Positions 1 through 8,925 of a stretch of 64,000 nucleotides of DNA are shown here, piece by piece; within the stretch, counting starts at the first letter, position 1; each line of letters begins with the position of its first letter. The stretch comes from PALSA-600 sp963842335 (GTDB lineage: Bacteria; Actinomycetota; Thermoleophilia; Gaiellales; Gaiellaceae), in NCBI GenBank assembly GCA_963842335.1, contig CAWJGF010000004.1:62001-126000 (forward strand). The letters run 5' to 3'. The translations under genes and the position numbers were made by a program. A model generated the notes under the pieces. The model had not been told where the DNA came from, searched no databases, and saw only the letters and a list, made by a program, of their open reading frames with translations.

Positions 1-7
1 GCAGGCC

Positions 8-1168
<1,161 letters not shown>

Positions 1169-1170
1169 CC

Positions 1171-2004
1171 ATGTCACTCGAGATCGATCTCTCAGGGCGC
1201 GTCGCGTTCGTCACGGGCGGTTCACGCGGCCTCGGCCGCGCCGACGCCCTGACTCTTGCGCGCGCGGGCGCCGACGTCGTGATCGCCGACCTGCTCGTCG
1301 AGTCGGAGCTGAGTGAGGACACGGACGCGTACGGCCCGCTCGCCACGGTCGCGCGAACGCAGGGGCTCGTCGGCACCGAGTCGGCGGCCGAGGAGATCCG
1401 GGCGATGGGGCGCCACTCATTCGCGGTTCGCTGCGACGTCACCGATCGCGAGCAAGTCGCCGCCGCCGTCGAGAGAACCGTCGCCGAGCTCGGCTCGGTC
1501 GACATCCTCGTCAACAACGCAGGGACGCTCGACCACGTCGGCCAGTTCCCGGACCAGAGCCCGGAGCTGTGGGAGCGAGACCTGCGGGTGAACCTCAGCG
1601 GTGCCTTCAATTGCGGGCAGGCAGTCTGGCCTCACATGAAAGAGCGGAAGTGGGGCCGGATCGTGAACATGGCCTCCGTCGCCGGCACCCTCGGCGGCTT
1701 CGGCCAGGCGTCCTACTCGACGACGAAGGCGGGCATCCTCGGTCTCACGAAGACGCTGGCGATGGAGGGCGGCCGGCACGGGATCACGGCAAACGCGATC
1801 GTCCCGGGCATCATCGGCAGCGAGGCCTTCCATATGGCGAACGCCGCCATGAACGAGCGGATCGCAGCCCGGACCGTCTTCAAGCGGCCCGGCGAGCCTC
1901 AGGACATCGCGAACGCCGTTGCCTGGCTTTGCTCCGATCTCGCGTCGTATGTGACCGGGATCGAGCTGAATGTCTCGGGTGGCGTCGAGCTGTTTGTCTT
2001 TTAA
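1171..2004 (+). CDS. SDR family NAD(P)-dependent oxidoreductase
   Basis: Short-chain dehydrogenase/reductase (277 aa) with a Rossmann fold. Seen directly: TGGSRGLG at 15-22, NNAG at 115-118, and the catalytic set Ser169, Tyr182, Lys186 (YSTTK). A FabG-like C-terminal half follows, ending VSGGVELFVF. It is about 25 residues longer than a typical FabG because of an insertion after beta-strand 2 (roughly residues 40-70). It lies 2 bp after the acyl-CoA dehydrogenase, so it is probably co-transcribed and may be a hydroxyacyl-CoA or alcohol dehydrogenase. The substrate is unknown. Confidence 0.9.
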   Translation: MSLEIDLSGRVAFVTGGSRGLGRADALTLARAGADVVIADLLVESELSEDTDAYGPLATVARTQGLVGTESAAEEIRAMGRHSFAVRCDVTDREQVAAAVERTVAELGSVDILVNNAGTLDHVGQFPDQSPELWERDLRVNLSGAFNCGQAVWPHMKERKWGRIVNMASVAGTLGGFGQASYSTTKAGILGLTKTLAMEGGRHGITANAIVPGIIGSEAFHMANAAMNERIAARTVFKRPGEPQDIANAVAWLCSDLASYVTGIELNVSGGVELFVF

Positions 2005-2040
2005 GCCTGCTGACTTGTAGACACCGAGACCGCCGCTACC

Positions 2041-3895
2041 ATGAGGCACCTGGTGAGAGGGTCCCCGGCAGTCCGCGCTAAACGCTCTTCGACGCGGATG
2101 AGCCTGTGGGTCCGTGCCGCGGTAGTCGGGGCGCTTGGAGCCGGTGTCCTCGTCGTCCTCGGACTGGTCTTCGCGGGCTCGCCCGACAAGCTCGCAAACG
2201 GCACTCGTATCGCGGGCGTGAATGTCGGAGGTCTCTCCGCGTCGGACGCCGAGCAACTCTTGCAGCGCCGCTCACGGCAGCTGAACAACGTGCCCGTCAC
2301 GTTCGTCTTCGGCGTGCACCGCTTCCACCTGACTCCGAGGGCGCTCGGCATCCAGGTCGACTGGCACGAGGCCGTCAAATCAGCCGAGCAGCAAGGTGGG
2401 GGCTCGGGGATCGTCCGGGGTTACCGCCGTCTCGAGCTCGAGTTCTTCCCGGCCGATCTCGTACCGCCGATTCAGGCCTACGACGTCGGTCTGTCCTACG
2501 AGATCGGCCTGCTCGGGAAGACCGTCGACACACCGCACAAGGAAGCGCGGCTCGTCCGCCACGGGCTTCACATCACGATCGCCCCAGGGACGACCGGCCA
2601 CGTCCTCGATCGTCCCGCAGCACGCCAGTTGATCGTGCGCGCGCTCGCGTCGTTCTCGCGCGCTCCCGTCGGCCTGCCCGTACGCGTCGACGCGCCGGCG
2701 GTGACCGTCGCGTCACTCACCGCCGCGCAGCAGACTGCCTCGCGGGTCATCTCCGCGCCGGTGACACTCGTCGCCGGGCCGACCCGGCTTCGCCTTCCGC
2801 GCTGGCGTCTCGCGACGATGCTCGACCTGAAGAGCCTGCGCCTGACCGGGTCGGCCGCCGGTCACTACTTCACAAAGCTCGAGCGGACAATCGACCGCAA
2901 GCCACGGGACGCGGGCTTCGCCGTCAACGCGACCGGCCAGATCCGCGTCGTCCCGGCCGCGGCAGGAGTCGTCCTCGACGTGCCTTACGTCGGCCGCGCG
3001 TGTGCTCGCCGCGGCGAGCGGCACCGGCGATCGCAGCGCGCAGCTCGCCATCTCGGTGCAGCAGCCGAAACGGTCGACCGCTGTGGCGCAGGGGATGGGG
3101 ATCACGGGGACGGTCGGCACCTACCAGACGATCTACGGCGGCGATCCGAACCGGATCCACAACGTCCAGTTGGTGGCTCACCTGGTCGACGGCAAGCTCA
3201 TCGCGCCCGGCACGACCTTCTCGTTCAACGGCGCGACCGGCGAGCGGACGGCCGCGAAGGGCTTTCTGGAAGCGCCGGTGATCATCAACGGGGAACTGCA
3301 GACCGGGTTGGGAGGAGGCATCTGCCAGGTCTCGACGACAGTGTTCAACGCCGCGTACGAGGCCGGCCTTCCGATCACGGCTCGCACGAACCACGCGCTG
3401 TACATCTCGCATTACCCGCTCGGCCGGGACGCGACCGTCAACTATCCGGACATCGATCTGAAATTCGTGAACGACACGGGACACTGGCTCCTACTCCGCA
3501 CCTTCGTCGGCCCTTCGTCGCTCACGGTGACGCTGTACGGGACTCCGCAGCATCGTCGAGTCGAGTCGGTCGCCGCACCGCTCATCGTGGTTGCGCCGCC
3601 GCCCGTGCAGAAGACGGTCGATGCGACGCTGAGCCCCGGCGAGATTGCCGTGGACGATTACGGCGTGCCCGCCCAGAGCACCTCCGTCGAGCGCAAGGTG
3701 TACGCAGCCGATGGAAGGCTCATGTCGGATGCGACCTGGTACTCGAGCTACCGGGCGGAGCCGAAGATCATCCGTGTCGGACCGCCTGCGACGAAGAAGC
3801 CGAAGAAAGCACCGCCGGTCACGACGACGACGACGACAACGACGACGACGACGACGACCGAGCCGACGTCGACGGTTCCGAGCCCGCCGCACTGA
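2041..3895 (+). CDS. VanW family protein with PG-binding-4-like domain (single frameshift)
   Basis: Membrane-anchored cell-wall protein. The N-terminus has one transmembrane segment (about residues 22-42). Repeats resembling the PG-binding-4 fold follow, then a VanW domain with FSFNGATGERTAAKGF and GGGICQVSTTVFNAAYEAGL, and finally a lysine stretch and a 13-Thr run near the C-terminus. The reading frame changes once, near 2995-3003 in GCGCGTGTG. Codons from 2041 run to about 2998, and the VanW domain continues in the next frame to the stop at 3895, so one base appears to be extra. VanW proteins are linked to peptidoglycan and glycopeptide response, but the biochemical role is unknown. A second possible start is ATG 2098. 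Confidence 0.8.
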
Positions 3896-4322
3896 TTTCT
3901 TCCTCCAGGACGTGGTGCTCCGCGAGGGCGATCTCCTCCGCGAGCCAGGTCGGGATCCGGGTCGGCCGCAAGTTGGTTGCGTCGACCGTTGCGTGGGCCG
4001 TCCAGCCGTCGGCGATCACGACGCCGTCGCGCTCGATCGCGTACTCGTAGCGGAAGCGCGCGCCGCGGACGTCGACGCACCGGGCGTGCACGACAAGGCG
4101 GTCGTCGAACTTCGCAGGTTGGAGGTAGCGGACGTGCGATTCGAGGACGAGCGCCTCGACCCCGGCGTCGCGTAGGCGCTGGTAGCCACCCGCAAAGAGC
4201 TCGAGGTAGCCGACGCGCGCGATCTCGAACCACACGAGGTAGTTGGAGTTGTGGACGATGCCTTGGGCGTCCGTCTCGGCGAAGCGAACGCGGACCTCGG
4301 CTGAGAAACTGAATCCATGCAC
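3819..4322 (-). CDS. acyl-CoA thioesterase (4HBT hotdog family)
   Basis: Hotdog-fold thioesterase of the YbgC/4-hydroxybenzoyl-CoA type (167 aa). The N-terminus carries RFAETDAQGIVHNSNYLVWF, with Asp18 in the catalytic position, and the fold continues to about residue 135. The last 25 residues are low-complexity, ending in a serine run encoded by the antisense of an ACG repeat. The start is GTG at 4322; no better in-frame start fits the family N-terminus. This start overlaps the divergent sirtuin start by 6 bp, and the 3' end overlaps the convergent VanW gene by 77 bp. The exact substrate is unknown. Confidence 0.82.
   Translation of the reverse strand: MHGFSFSAEVRVRFAETDAQGIVHNSNYLVWFEIARVGYLELFAGGYQRLRDAGVEALVLESHVRYLQPAKFDDRLVVHARCVDVRGARFRYEYAIERDGVVIADGWTAHATVDATNLRPTRIPTWLAEEIALAEHHVLEEEISAAGSEPSTSARSSSSSSLSSSSS
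3821..3858 (+). repeat. (ACG)n microsatellite
   Basis: Thirteen near-perfect ACG triplets with one ACA interruption. It encodes a poly-threonine run in the VanW protein on the plus strand and a poly-serine tail in the thioesterase frame on the minus strand. A trinucleotide run keeps both frames open when units are gained or lost. Confidence 0.9.
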
Positions 4323-5054
4323 GACGGGGTGATGCTCGCAGAACTGATCCGGTCGAATCAGCCCTGTGTGGCGCTGACCGGCGCCGGCACGAGCACCGAG
4401 AGCGGTATTCCCGACTTTCGGAGCGCGTCGTCCGGCATCTGGGCGCAGTACGACCCCTACGAGGTCGCTTCGATCGACGGCTTCCGCCGCGACCCCGAAC
4501 GCGTGTGGGACTTCTATCGGCACCGGCTCGGCCTGCTCGAGGACGCACAGCCGAACGCCGCCCACATCGCGCTGGCGGAGTTGGAGCGCGCCGGTTGGAT
4601 CGGCGCGCTCATCACCCAGAACGTCGACCGGTTGCACGAGCGGGCCGGCTCGCGGGACGTACTGGAGGTTCACGGTTCCTTGCGCACCGCGCTCTGTCTC
4701 GATTGCGGCAGGAGCGAGCAGATGGAGGAGGTCATGCTTCGGCTCCCGGTTCCGCGGTGCCTCGAGTGCGGTGCTGTCCTCAAGCCGGGGGTCGTCATGT
4801 TCGGCGAGGTCCTGCCGGTCGCCGCGATCGACCGGGCAACCGCGCTGGCCGAAGGCGCGTCCTTGCTCCTCGTGGTCGGGTCATCGCTCGAAGTGTGGCC
4901 GGTTGCGGGGCTGCCGCAAGCGACGCTGGCACACGGCGGCAAGCTCGCGATCGTGAACCGCGAGCCGACGGTCTACGACGACCGAGCCGAGCTCGTCGTG
5001 CACGCCTCGGCCGGTGACGTGCTCGCCTGCGTGGCGTCGACGTTGTCGTCCTAG
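4317..5054 (+). CDS. Sir2 family NAD-dependent protein deacylase
   Basis: Bacterial sirtuin (245 aa) that removes acyl groups from lysine using NAD. Seen: the NAD-binding motif GAGTSTESGIPDFR at 22-35, TQNVD at 100-104, catalytic His119 in VHG, and four zinc cysteines (C127, C130, C148, C151). GSSLEVWP is in the Rossmann part. The length and motif order match the CobB/class III or U type. The listed start is ATG 4317; GTG 4329 and ATG 4332 are alternatives. It is divergent from the thioesterase with almost no space between, so one or both promoters must lie inside the opposite gene. Confidence 0.93.
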   Translation: MHDGVMLAELIRSNQPCVALTGAGTSTESGIPDFRSASSGIWAQYDPYEVASIDGFRRDPERVWDFYRHRLGLLEDAQPNAAHIALAELERAGWIGALITQNVDRLHERAGSRDVLEVHGSLRTALCLDCGRSEQMEEVMLRLPVPRCLECGAVLKPGVVMFGEVLPVAAIDRATALAEGASLLLVVGSSLEVWPVAGLPQATLAHGGKLAIVNREPTVYDDRAELVVHASAGDVLACVASTLSS

Positions 5055-5098
5055 GGAGCGCGGCCGCGGCCTGCTCGGCGGGGCGTGTCCAAAACCGC

Positions 5099-5139
5099 CA
5101 TGGCTCGGGGACTGTCCCCAAGCCATGGCTCATCGAGAC
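5099..5139. repeat. REP-like hairpin, copy 1
   Basis: The sequence forms CATGGCT-C-GGGGAC-T-GTCCCC-A-AGCCATG (5099-5127), a nearly perfect 29-nt hairpin, followed by GGCTCATCGAGAC. A second copy with the same core and the same right flank lies at 5232. Both sit in non-coding DNA, as REP elements do. Confidence 0.75.
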
Positions 5140-5231
5140 GAGTCCCGTTGGGCTCGCCGCCGTCGTCTAGGAAGTCGTTGCGAGGAGTGGGCGCGCGTCG
5201 ACCCGTGCGCGACGGACGTGGCCGCGACGGA

Positions 5232-5282
5232 CATGGCTCGGGGACTGTCCCCACGACATGGCTCGTCGAGACATGTCTCGAC
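5232..5282. repeat. REP-like hairpin, copy 2, with adjoining palindrome
   Basis: Begins CATGGCTCGGGGACTGTCCC as in copy 1 and continues into ACGACATGGCTCGTCGAGAC. The outer arms are less perfect than in copy 1. At its right edge an 18-nt perfect palindrome, GTCGAGACATGTCTCGAC, occupies 5265-5282. Confidence 0.72.
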
Positions 5283-5293
5283 GGGAAACACGG

Positions 5294-5389
5294 GCGCGGA
5301 AGGAACTCGGCGCCGCGGCCGAGCAGCGCGGAAGGGACTCGGCGCGGAGGGCGAGCAGTGCGGAAAGGACTCGGCGCGAAGGGCGAGCG
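5294..5389. repeat. three tandem 32-bp repeats
   Basis: Units occupy 5294-5325, 5326-5357 and 5358-5389. Each has the form GYGCGGAARGRACTCGGCGC followed by a variable short stretch and GGSCGAGC. There are no spacers between units and no cas genes, so this is not a CRISPR array. Confidence 0.85.
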
Positions 5390-5454
5390 GGTGCGGTGCG
5401 AGGTAACGCCGAGACGACCGGCAGTGCCGGTCCGGGCACCTGCAACGCTCGGGC

Positions 5455-5613
5455 CTAGGCTGCGGCCCGCTTGACCGGCTTCTCGTCGAGAACTCGGCGG
5501 CAGTCGGCACAGACCTGCTGCTCGATCTCGTACGGGACGCCGGCACGCTGCAGGAGCACATGAACACGCTTGGCAACGTGCTCGTGGATCACGGTTGGGT
5601 GCTGTGCGCTCAT
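5455..5613 (-). CDS. small conserved-looking protein with a CxxC motif
   Basis: A 52-aa protein on the minus strand starting at ATG 5613 (MSAQHPTVIHEH), with AGGA eight bases upstream. It has a helical middle (HVAKRVHVLLQRAGVPYEIE) and CADC, which could bind metal or act in redox, then a basic tail KPVKRAAA. An upstream in-frame start would give 75 aa, but those extra residues look like leader DNA. Function not recognised. Its coding character is supported by the ribosome site and balanced composition. Confidence 0.6.
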   Translation of the reverse strand: MSAQHPTVIHEHVAKRVHVLLQRAGVPYEIEQQVCADCRRVLDEKPVKRAAA

Positions 5614-5697
5614 TTCGTCCTGAGATTGAGAGTAATCACGGGCTCGGCCGACGATACGACCGAAAGGGTGAACATCCTGCAACCACCCTGTGACGGC

Positions 5698-6759
5698 TTA
5701 GACGGATGAGGCGAACGAAAGTTGCCGGTGCTCTTCGAGCCCTGACACGCCGACACCGACGAGCCGGAGTGGCCCGGGGCGGTCGCGGAGCGCCCGGTCG
5801 AGGAGCGAGCACGCGAGCTCGCCGATCCGAATTGCGTCGTCGGTCCCGACGGGCAACGAGGTCGAGCGGGTGCGGATCGAGAAGTCGGGGTAGCGGACCT
5901 TCGTCGTCACCGTGCGCGCGACCTGGTCGCGGCGGCGCAGATACTCGGCGAGCTGCTCGGACATGCGCCGCAGCTCGTCATGCAGGCGCTCAGGATCTGC
6001 GATGTCGCGCTCAAAGGTCTCCTCCTGTGAGATCGAGATGCGCTCGGTCGACACCTCGAGCCGCCGTGGATCGATGCCACGCGCGCGGTCGCGCAGCTCG
6101 CGGCCGACCTTGCCCCGCAGCACGTGCTGAAGGTCGTCGTCGCTGACTGCCGCGATGTCGCCGATCGTCGTGATGTCGACGGCGAGGAGGCGCTCCTCGG
6201 CTCGCGGGCCGATGCCGGGCAGAAGGCGGATCGGGAACGGAGCGAGGAATGCCGCCTCGCGGCCCGGGCGAACTGCGGTCAGCCCGGCCGGCTTGCGCCG
6301 GTCGGAGGCGACCTTCGCCACGACCTTCGTCGTCGCGACGCCCAGCGAGCAGGTGAGGTGCGTCCGAGCGCGGACGACCGCCTGCACCGCCTCGGCGAGC
6401 GCGCGTGCGTCGTCGAATGCGGGCGCAACCTCGCCGAGATCGAGATAGCCCTCGTCGATCCCGGCCTGCTCGACCGTCGGAACGATCTCGCGCACCGTCT
6501 CCCACACCTCGCGCGAGTAGTCCCGGTAGAGCGTGTGCCGGGGGCGGACGAAGACGGCGTGCGGGCAACGCCGCAGCGCCTCGGCACACGCCATCGCCGA
6601 ATGGATCCCGAACCCGCGCGCGACGTAGTTCGCGGTCGCGACGACTCCGCGCCCGTGTGGGTCGCCGCCGACGATAAGCGGCTTCGTGCGCAGGCTCGGG
6701 TCCTCGAGCTCCTCGACGGCGGCGAAGAAGGCATCGAGGTCGAGATGGGCGACGATCAC
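5698..6759 (-). CDS. dinB: DNA polymerase IV (Y-family)
   Basis: Translesion DNA polymerase (353 aa). The catalytic carboxylates are visible as Asp7 in HLDLDAFF and Asp102-Glu103 in GIDEGYLD. The thumb helix-hairpin-helix (LLPGIGPRAEERL) and little-finger domain follow. The C-terminus carries QLSF (346-349), a match to the beta-clamp-binding motif. The start is set at GTG 6759 because Y-family proteins begin just before the first catalytic Asp; the longer frame adds 32 unlikely residues. The usual Ser before the DE pair is Gly here. No SOS box could be identified upstream. Confidence 0.93.
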   Translation of the reverse strand: MIVAHLDLDAFFAAVEELEDPSLRTKPLIVGGDPHGRGVVATANYVARGFGIHSAMACAEALRRCPHAVFVRPRHTLYRDYSREVWETVREIVPTVEQAGIDEGYLDLGEVAPAFDDARALAEAVQAVVRARTHLTCSLGVATTKVVAKVASDRRKPAGLTAVRPGREAAFLAPFPIRLLPGIGPRAEERLLAVDITTIGDIAAVSDDDLQHVLRGKVGRELRDRARGIDPRRLEVSTERISISQEETFERDIADPERLHDELRRMSEQLAEYLRRRDQVARTVTTKVRYPDFSIRTRSTSLPVGTDDAIRIGELACSLLDRALRDRPGPLRLVGVGVSGLEEHRQLSFASSV

Positions 6760-6928
6760 AGCACTGAAGGGTACGGCCGAGACCGGCGAGGACGGGCCGA
6801 CGCAGGCCTTCCCGCCACGCCGCGAACGCAGTTGTGGCAGGCTCGACCTGCCCACCCTCGAACGGGCACGGGTGCAATCAGCTCACGTAGACGGTTAGCC
6901 AAGTGCGTTGACCGGGAAGAGGAAGGTC

Positions 6929-7267
6929 ATGACTAAGAATCCGCTCGATCGTCTCACTCTCGATCGTCTCACCTCGCTCGGCGAGGATGTCCTCGGCAAG
7001 GCATCGCAGAATCCCACCGCGGCGCGCTTCCTGCAGAGCGCCGTGCAGATGCGAGACAAGGTCGACGACCTGTCGAAGCGCGTGCGTGGGCTCGAGGCGA
7101 TGGAGAAGCGGCTCGCCAAGGTCGAGAAGCGGCTCGGGAAGCTGGAGTACGACGCGAAGAAGAAGCCGGCGCCTGCCGCACGCAAGCCCGCAGCACCGCG
7201 GAAGACCTCCCCAGCCGTGCCGAAGACGCCCCCGAACGCACCGACCCTGGACGCGCCGAAAAGCTAG
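6929..7267 (+). CDS. coiled-coil, lysine/proline/alanine-rich protein
   Basis: A 112-aa protein starting at ATG 6929, chosen because GAGGAAGG lies just upstream. The N-terminal part is helical (GKASQNPTAARFLQSAVQ), a heptad-like coiled coil follows (DKVDDLSKRVRGLEAMEKRL with further Lys/Leu pattern), and the C-terminal third is a basic Pro/Ala/Lys tail. It resembles granule- or nucleoid-associated helical proteins in composition only; no function is claimed. Its stop overlaps the stop region of the convergent lipid kinase by 4 bp. Confidence 0.72.
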   Translation: MTKNPLDRLTLDRLTSLGEDVLGKASQNPTAARFLQSAVQMRDKVDDLSKRVRGLEAMEKRLAKVEKRLGKLEYDAKKKPAPAARKPAAPRKTSPAVPKTPPNAPTLDAPKS

Positions 7268-8175
7268 CGCGGGACGCGCACGCGCAGGGCACCCGGAACG
7301 ACCTCGAAGACCGCGGGCGTCGTTCCGACCTGCTCGCCCTCGACCTCGATCGGCAGTCGCTCCCCCGCGTCGACCTCGACGCGTTTCGATCGCATGACCT
7401 CGACCTTCGCATGCTCGACGTGCCGGCCCTTGTAGATCTTCGGCGCAGTGGTCAGGAAGTCGATCTTGCCGATGTCGCCGATCAGGACGACCTCGAACAG
7501 GCCGTCGTCGGGAAGCGCGGCAGGCGCGAGCTTCATCCCGCCGCCGTGCCAAGCGCCGTTCGCGACGACGACGTCGTGCATCAGCCCGCGGCGCTCCTCG
7601 CCGTTGTCGAGCAGAACCGTCACCTCAGTGTTCTCCCACTCGAGGAAAACACGCGTGAGGGCGTAGAAGAACGTCAACTTGCCGCCGAGCGCCTTCGACA
7701 TGCCGTTGGCCCGCTGAGCGACCGCCCCGCTCATGCCGACCGAACCGACGTTCGCGAACCAGCGTTCGGCGGCCTCGCCCGACCACATCCGGTAGCTCAC
7801 ACGGCCGGCGTCGATCGTGCGCGTGCCCCCGTCGAGCGCACACCGCACCGCGTCGTCGAACTTCGTCGGGATGCCGTAGGTGCGAACGAAGTCCATGCCC
7901 GTCCCGAGTGGGATCGTGGCGAGCTCGACATCGCGGCCTGCGATTCCGTTCACGACCTCGTTCAAGGTGCCGTCGCCGCCGACCGCAACCACGAGGCTCG
8001 CGCCGCCGTCGACCGCCTGGCCGGCGAGCTCGATCAAATGGCCGGGCCGGTCCGAGAGGAGCGTCTCGCCGTTCAGGCCGAGCAGGCTCGCCCGGTGCGC
8101 CAGCTCGGGCCAACGCTTGCCCGTCGCGCCGTTGCCCGACGCGGGGTTGACGAGAAACACTGCCTTTTCGCTCAT
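7264..8175 (-). CDS. diacylglycerol/lipid kinase family protein (YegS-like)
   Basis: Soluble lipid kinase of the DAGK catalytic family (303 aa). The ATP motif GGDGTLNEVV begins at residue 66, with NPASGNG at 10-16 and PLGTGMDFVRTYG following. The C-terminal beta-sandwich holds GGGMKLAPAALPDDGLFEVV, a hallmark of YegS/DgkB proteins. It phosphorylates a lipid such as diacylglycerol; the physiological substrate is not readable. It lies 9 bp downstream of the nucleoside phosphorylase gene on the same strand, probably one transcript. Confidence 0.92.
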   Translation of the reverse strand: MSEKAVFLVNPASGNGATGKRWPELAHRASLLGLNGETLLSDRPGHLIELAGQAVDGGASLVVAVGGDGTLNEVVNGIAGRDVELATIPLGTGMDFVRTYGIPTKFDDAVRCALDGGTRTIDAGRVSYRMWSGEAAERWFANVGSVGMSGAVAQRANGMSKALGGKLTFFYALTRVFLEWENTEVTVLLDNGEERRGLMHDVVVANGAWHGGGMKLAPAALPDDGLFEVVLIGDIGKIDFLTTAPKIYKGRHVEHAKVEVMRSKRVEVDAGERLPIEVEGEQVGTTPAVFEVVPGALRVRVPR

Positions 8176-8184
8176 GCGAAAAGG

Positions 8185-8895
8185 CTAGGAGTGGGTCGCG
8201 ACTTCGAGCGCGATCTTCGTCATGCGGTCGACCGCGCTGCGCAGGTCGTCGTCGCTGATGCGCGTGAACTCACCCTCGACCACGATGTCGCTGACCGTCA
8301 AGAGGCAGCCGGACTCGACGCCGCGAAGTGCAGCCACGGTGAAGAGCGCCGATGCTTCCATCTCGACCGCGAGCACGCCGCGCTTCGACCAGCGCTCGTA
8401 CTGACCTGCGTCGGAGTTGTAGAAGACATCGCTCGAGACGATCGGGCCGACATGCAGCTCCTGGTTCATCTCCTTGGCGGCGTGCACTGCGCCGTGGATG
8501 ATCGACCAGGAAGCCGTCGGGCAGTGAGGCTCGTTGCCGACGAGGTGCATGGCCGTTGAGTCGGCCGGCACGGCGGTCAGCGCCACGATCAGGTCGCCGA
8601 GCGCGTGGTGCGGCTGCAGGCCTCCGCAGGTCCCAACGCGAATCAGCTTCTTGCACCCGAGCTGCACGAGCTCCTCGAACACGATCGTCGCCCCGGGGCA
8701 GCCCATGCCGGTGCCCTGCACGGAGACCGGCTTGCCCTCGAAGGTGCCGGTGTAGCCGAGCAGCCCGCGCTCGGAATTCCGCTGCACGACGTCGTCCAGG
8801 TAGGTCTCGGCGATGTACTTGGCGCGCAGGGGGTCGCCCGGAAGGAGGACGGCCTCGGCGTACTCACCCGGCTCGGCGCGAACATGAATCGGCAT
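8185..8895 (-). CDS. deoD: purine-nucleoside phosphorylase, DeoD type
   Basis: Trimeric/hexameric-type nucleoside phosphorylase (236 aa) that cleaves purine nucleosides with phosphate in salvage. Seen: LLPGDPLRAKYIAETYL at 17-33 (phosphate site), GTGMGCPGATI, RVGTCGGLQ, SSDVFYN, EMEASALF (ribose-binding Glu-Met-Glu) and TVSDI with the catalytic Asp. It is full length for the DeoD group; the uridine phosphorylase relatives differ at the base site. It is divergent from the acetyltransferase gene starting at 8926. Confidence 0.93.
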   Translation of the reverse strand: MPIHVRAEPGEYAEAVLLPGDPLRAKYIAETYLDDVVQRNSERGLLGYTGTFEGKPVSVQGTGMGCPGATIVFEELVQLGCKKLIRVGTCGGLQPHHALGDLIVALTAVPADSTAMHLVGNEPHCPTASWSIIHGAVHAAKEMNQELHVGPIVSSDVFYNSDAGQYERWSKRGVLAVEMEASALFTVAALRGVESGCLLTVSDIVVEGEFTRISDDDLRSAVDRMTKIALEVATHS

Positions 8896-8925
8896 CGGGC
8901 GCGCACTCTATAGAAGACTTGTCGC

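Larger units (their letters stand above)
5055..5454. other. 400-bp non-coding, repeat-rich interval
   Basis: No convincing gene is seen between the sirtuin stop and the small CxxC gene. The interval contains two copies of a 41-bp element centred on GGGGACTGTCCCC, an 18-nt perfect palindrome and three tandem 32-bp units, listed separately. Confidence 0.75.

Noticed and set aside
2010..2045. Loop-like sequence TGTAGACACCG before the VanW gene
   Set aside because: The match to the repeat loop is too short and no flanking stems are present.
2041..4050. Single 669-residue open frame across the VanW gene
   Set aside because: After about 2998 it is Arg-rich off-frame sequence; the VanW domain continues in the next frame.
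5294..5389. CRISPR array
   Set aside because: The repeats are contiguous with no spacers and no cas genes are present.
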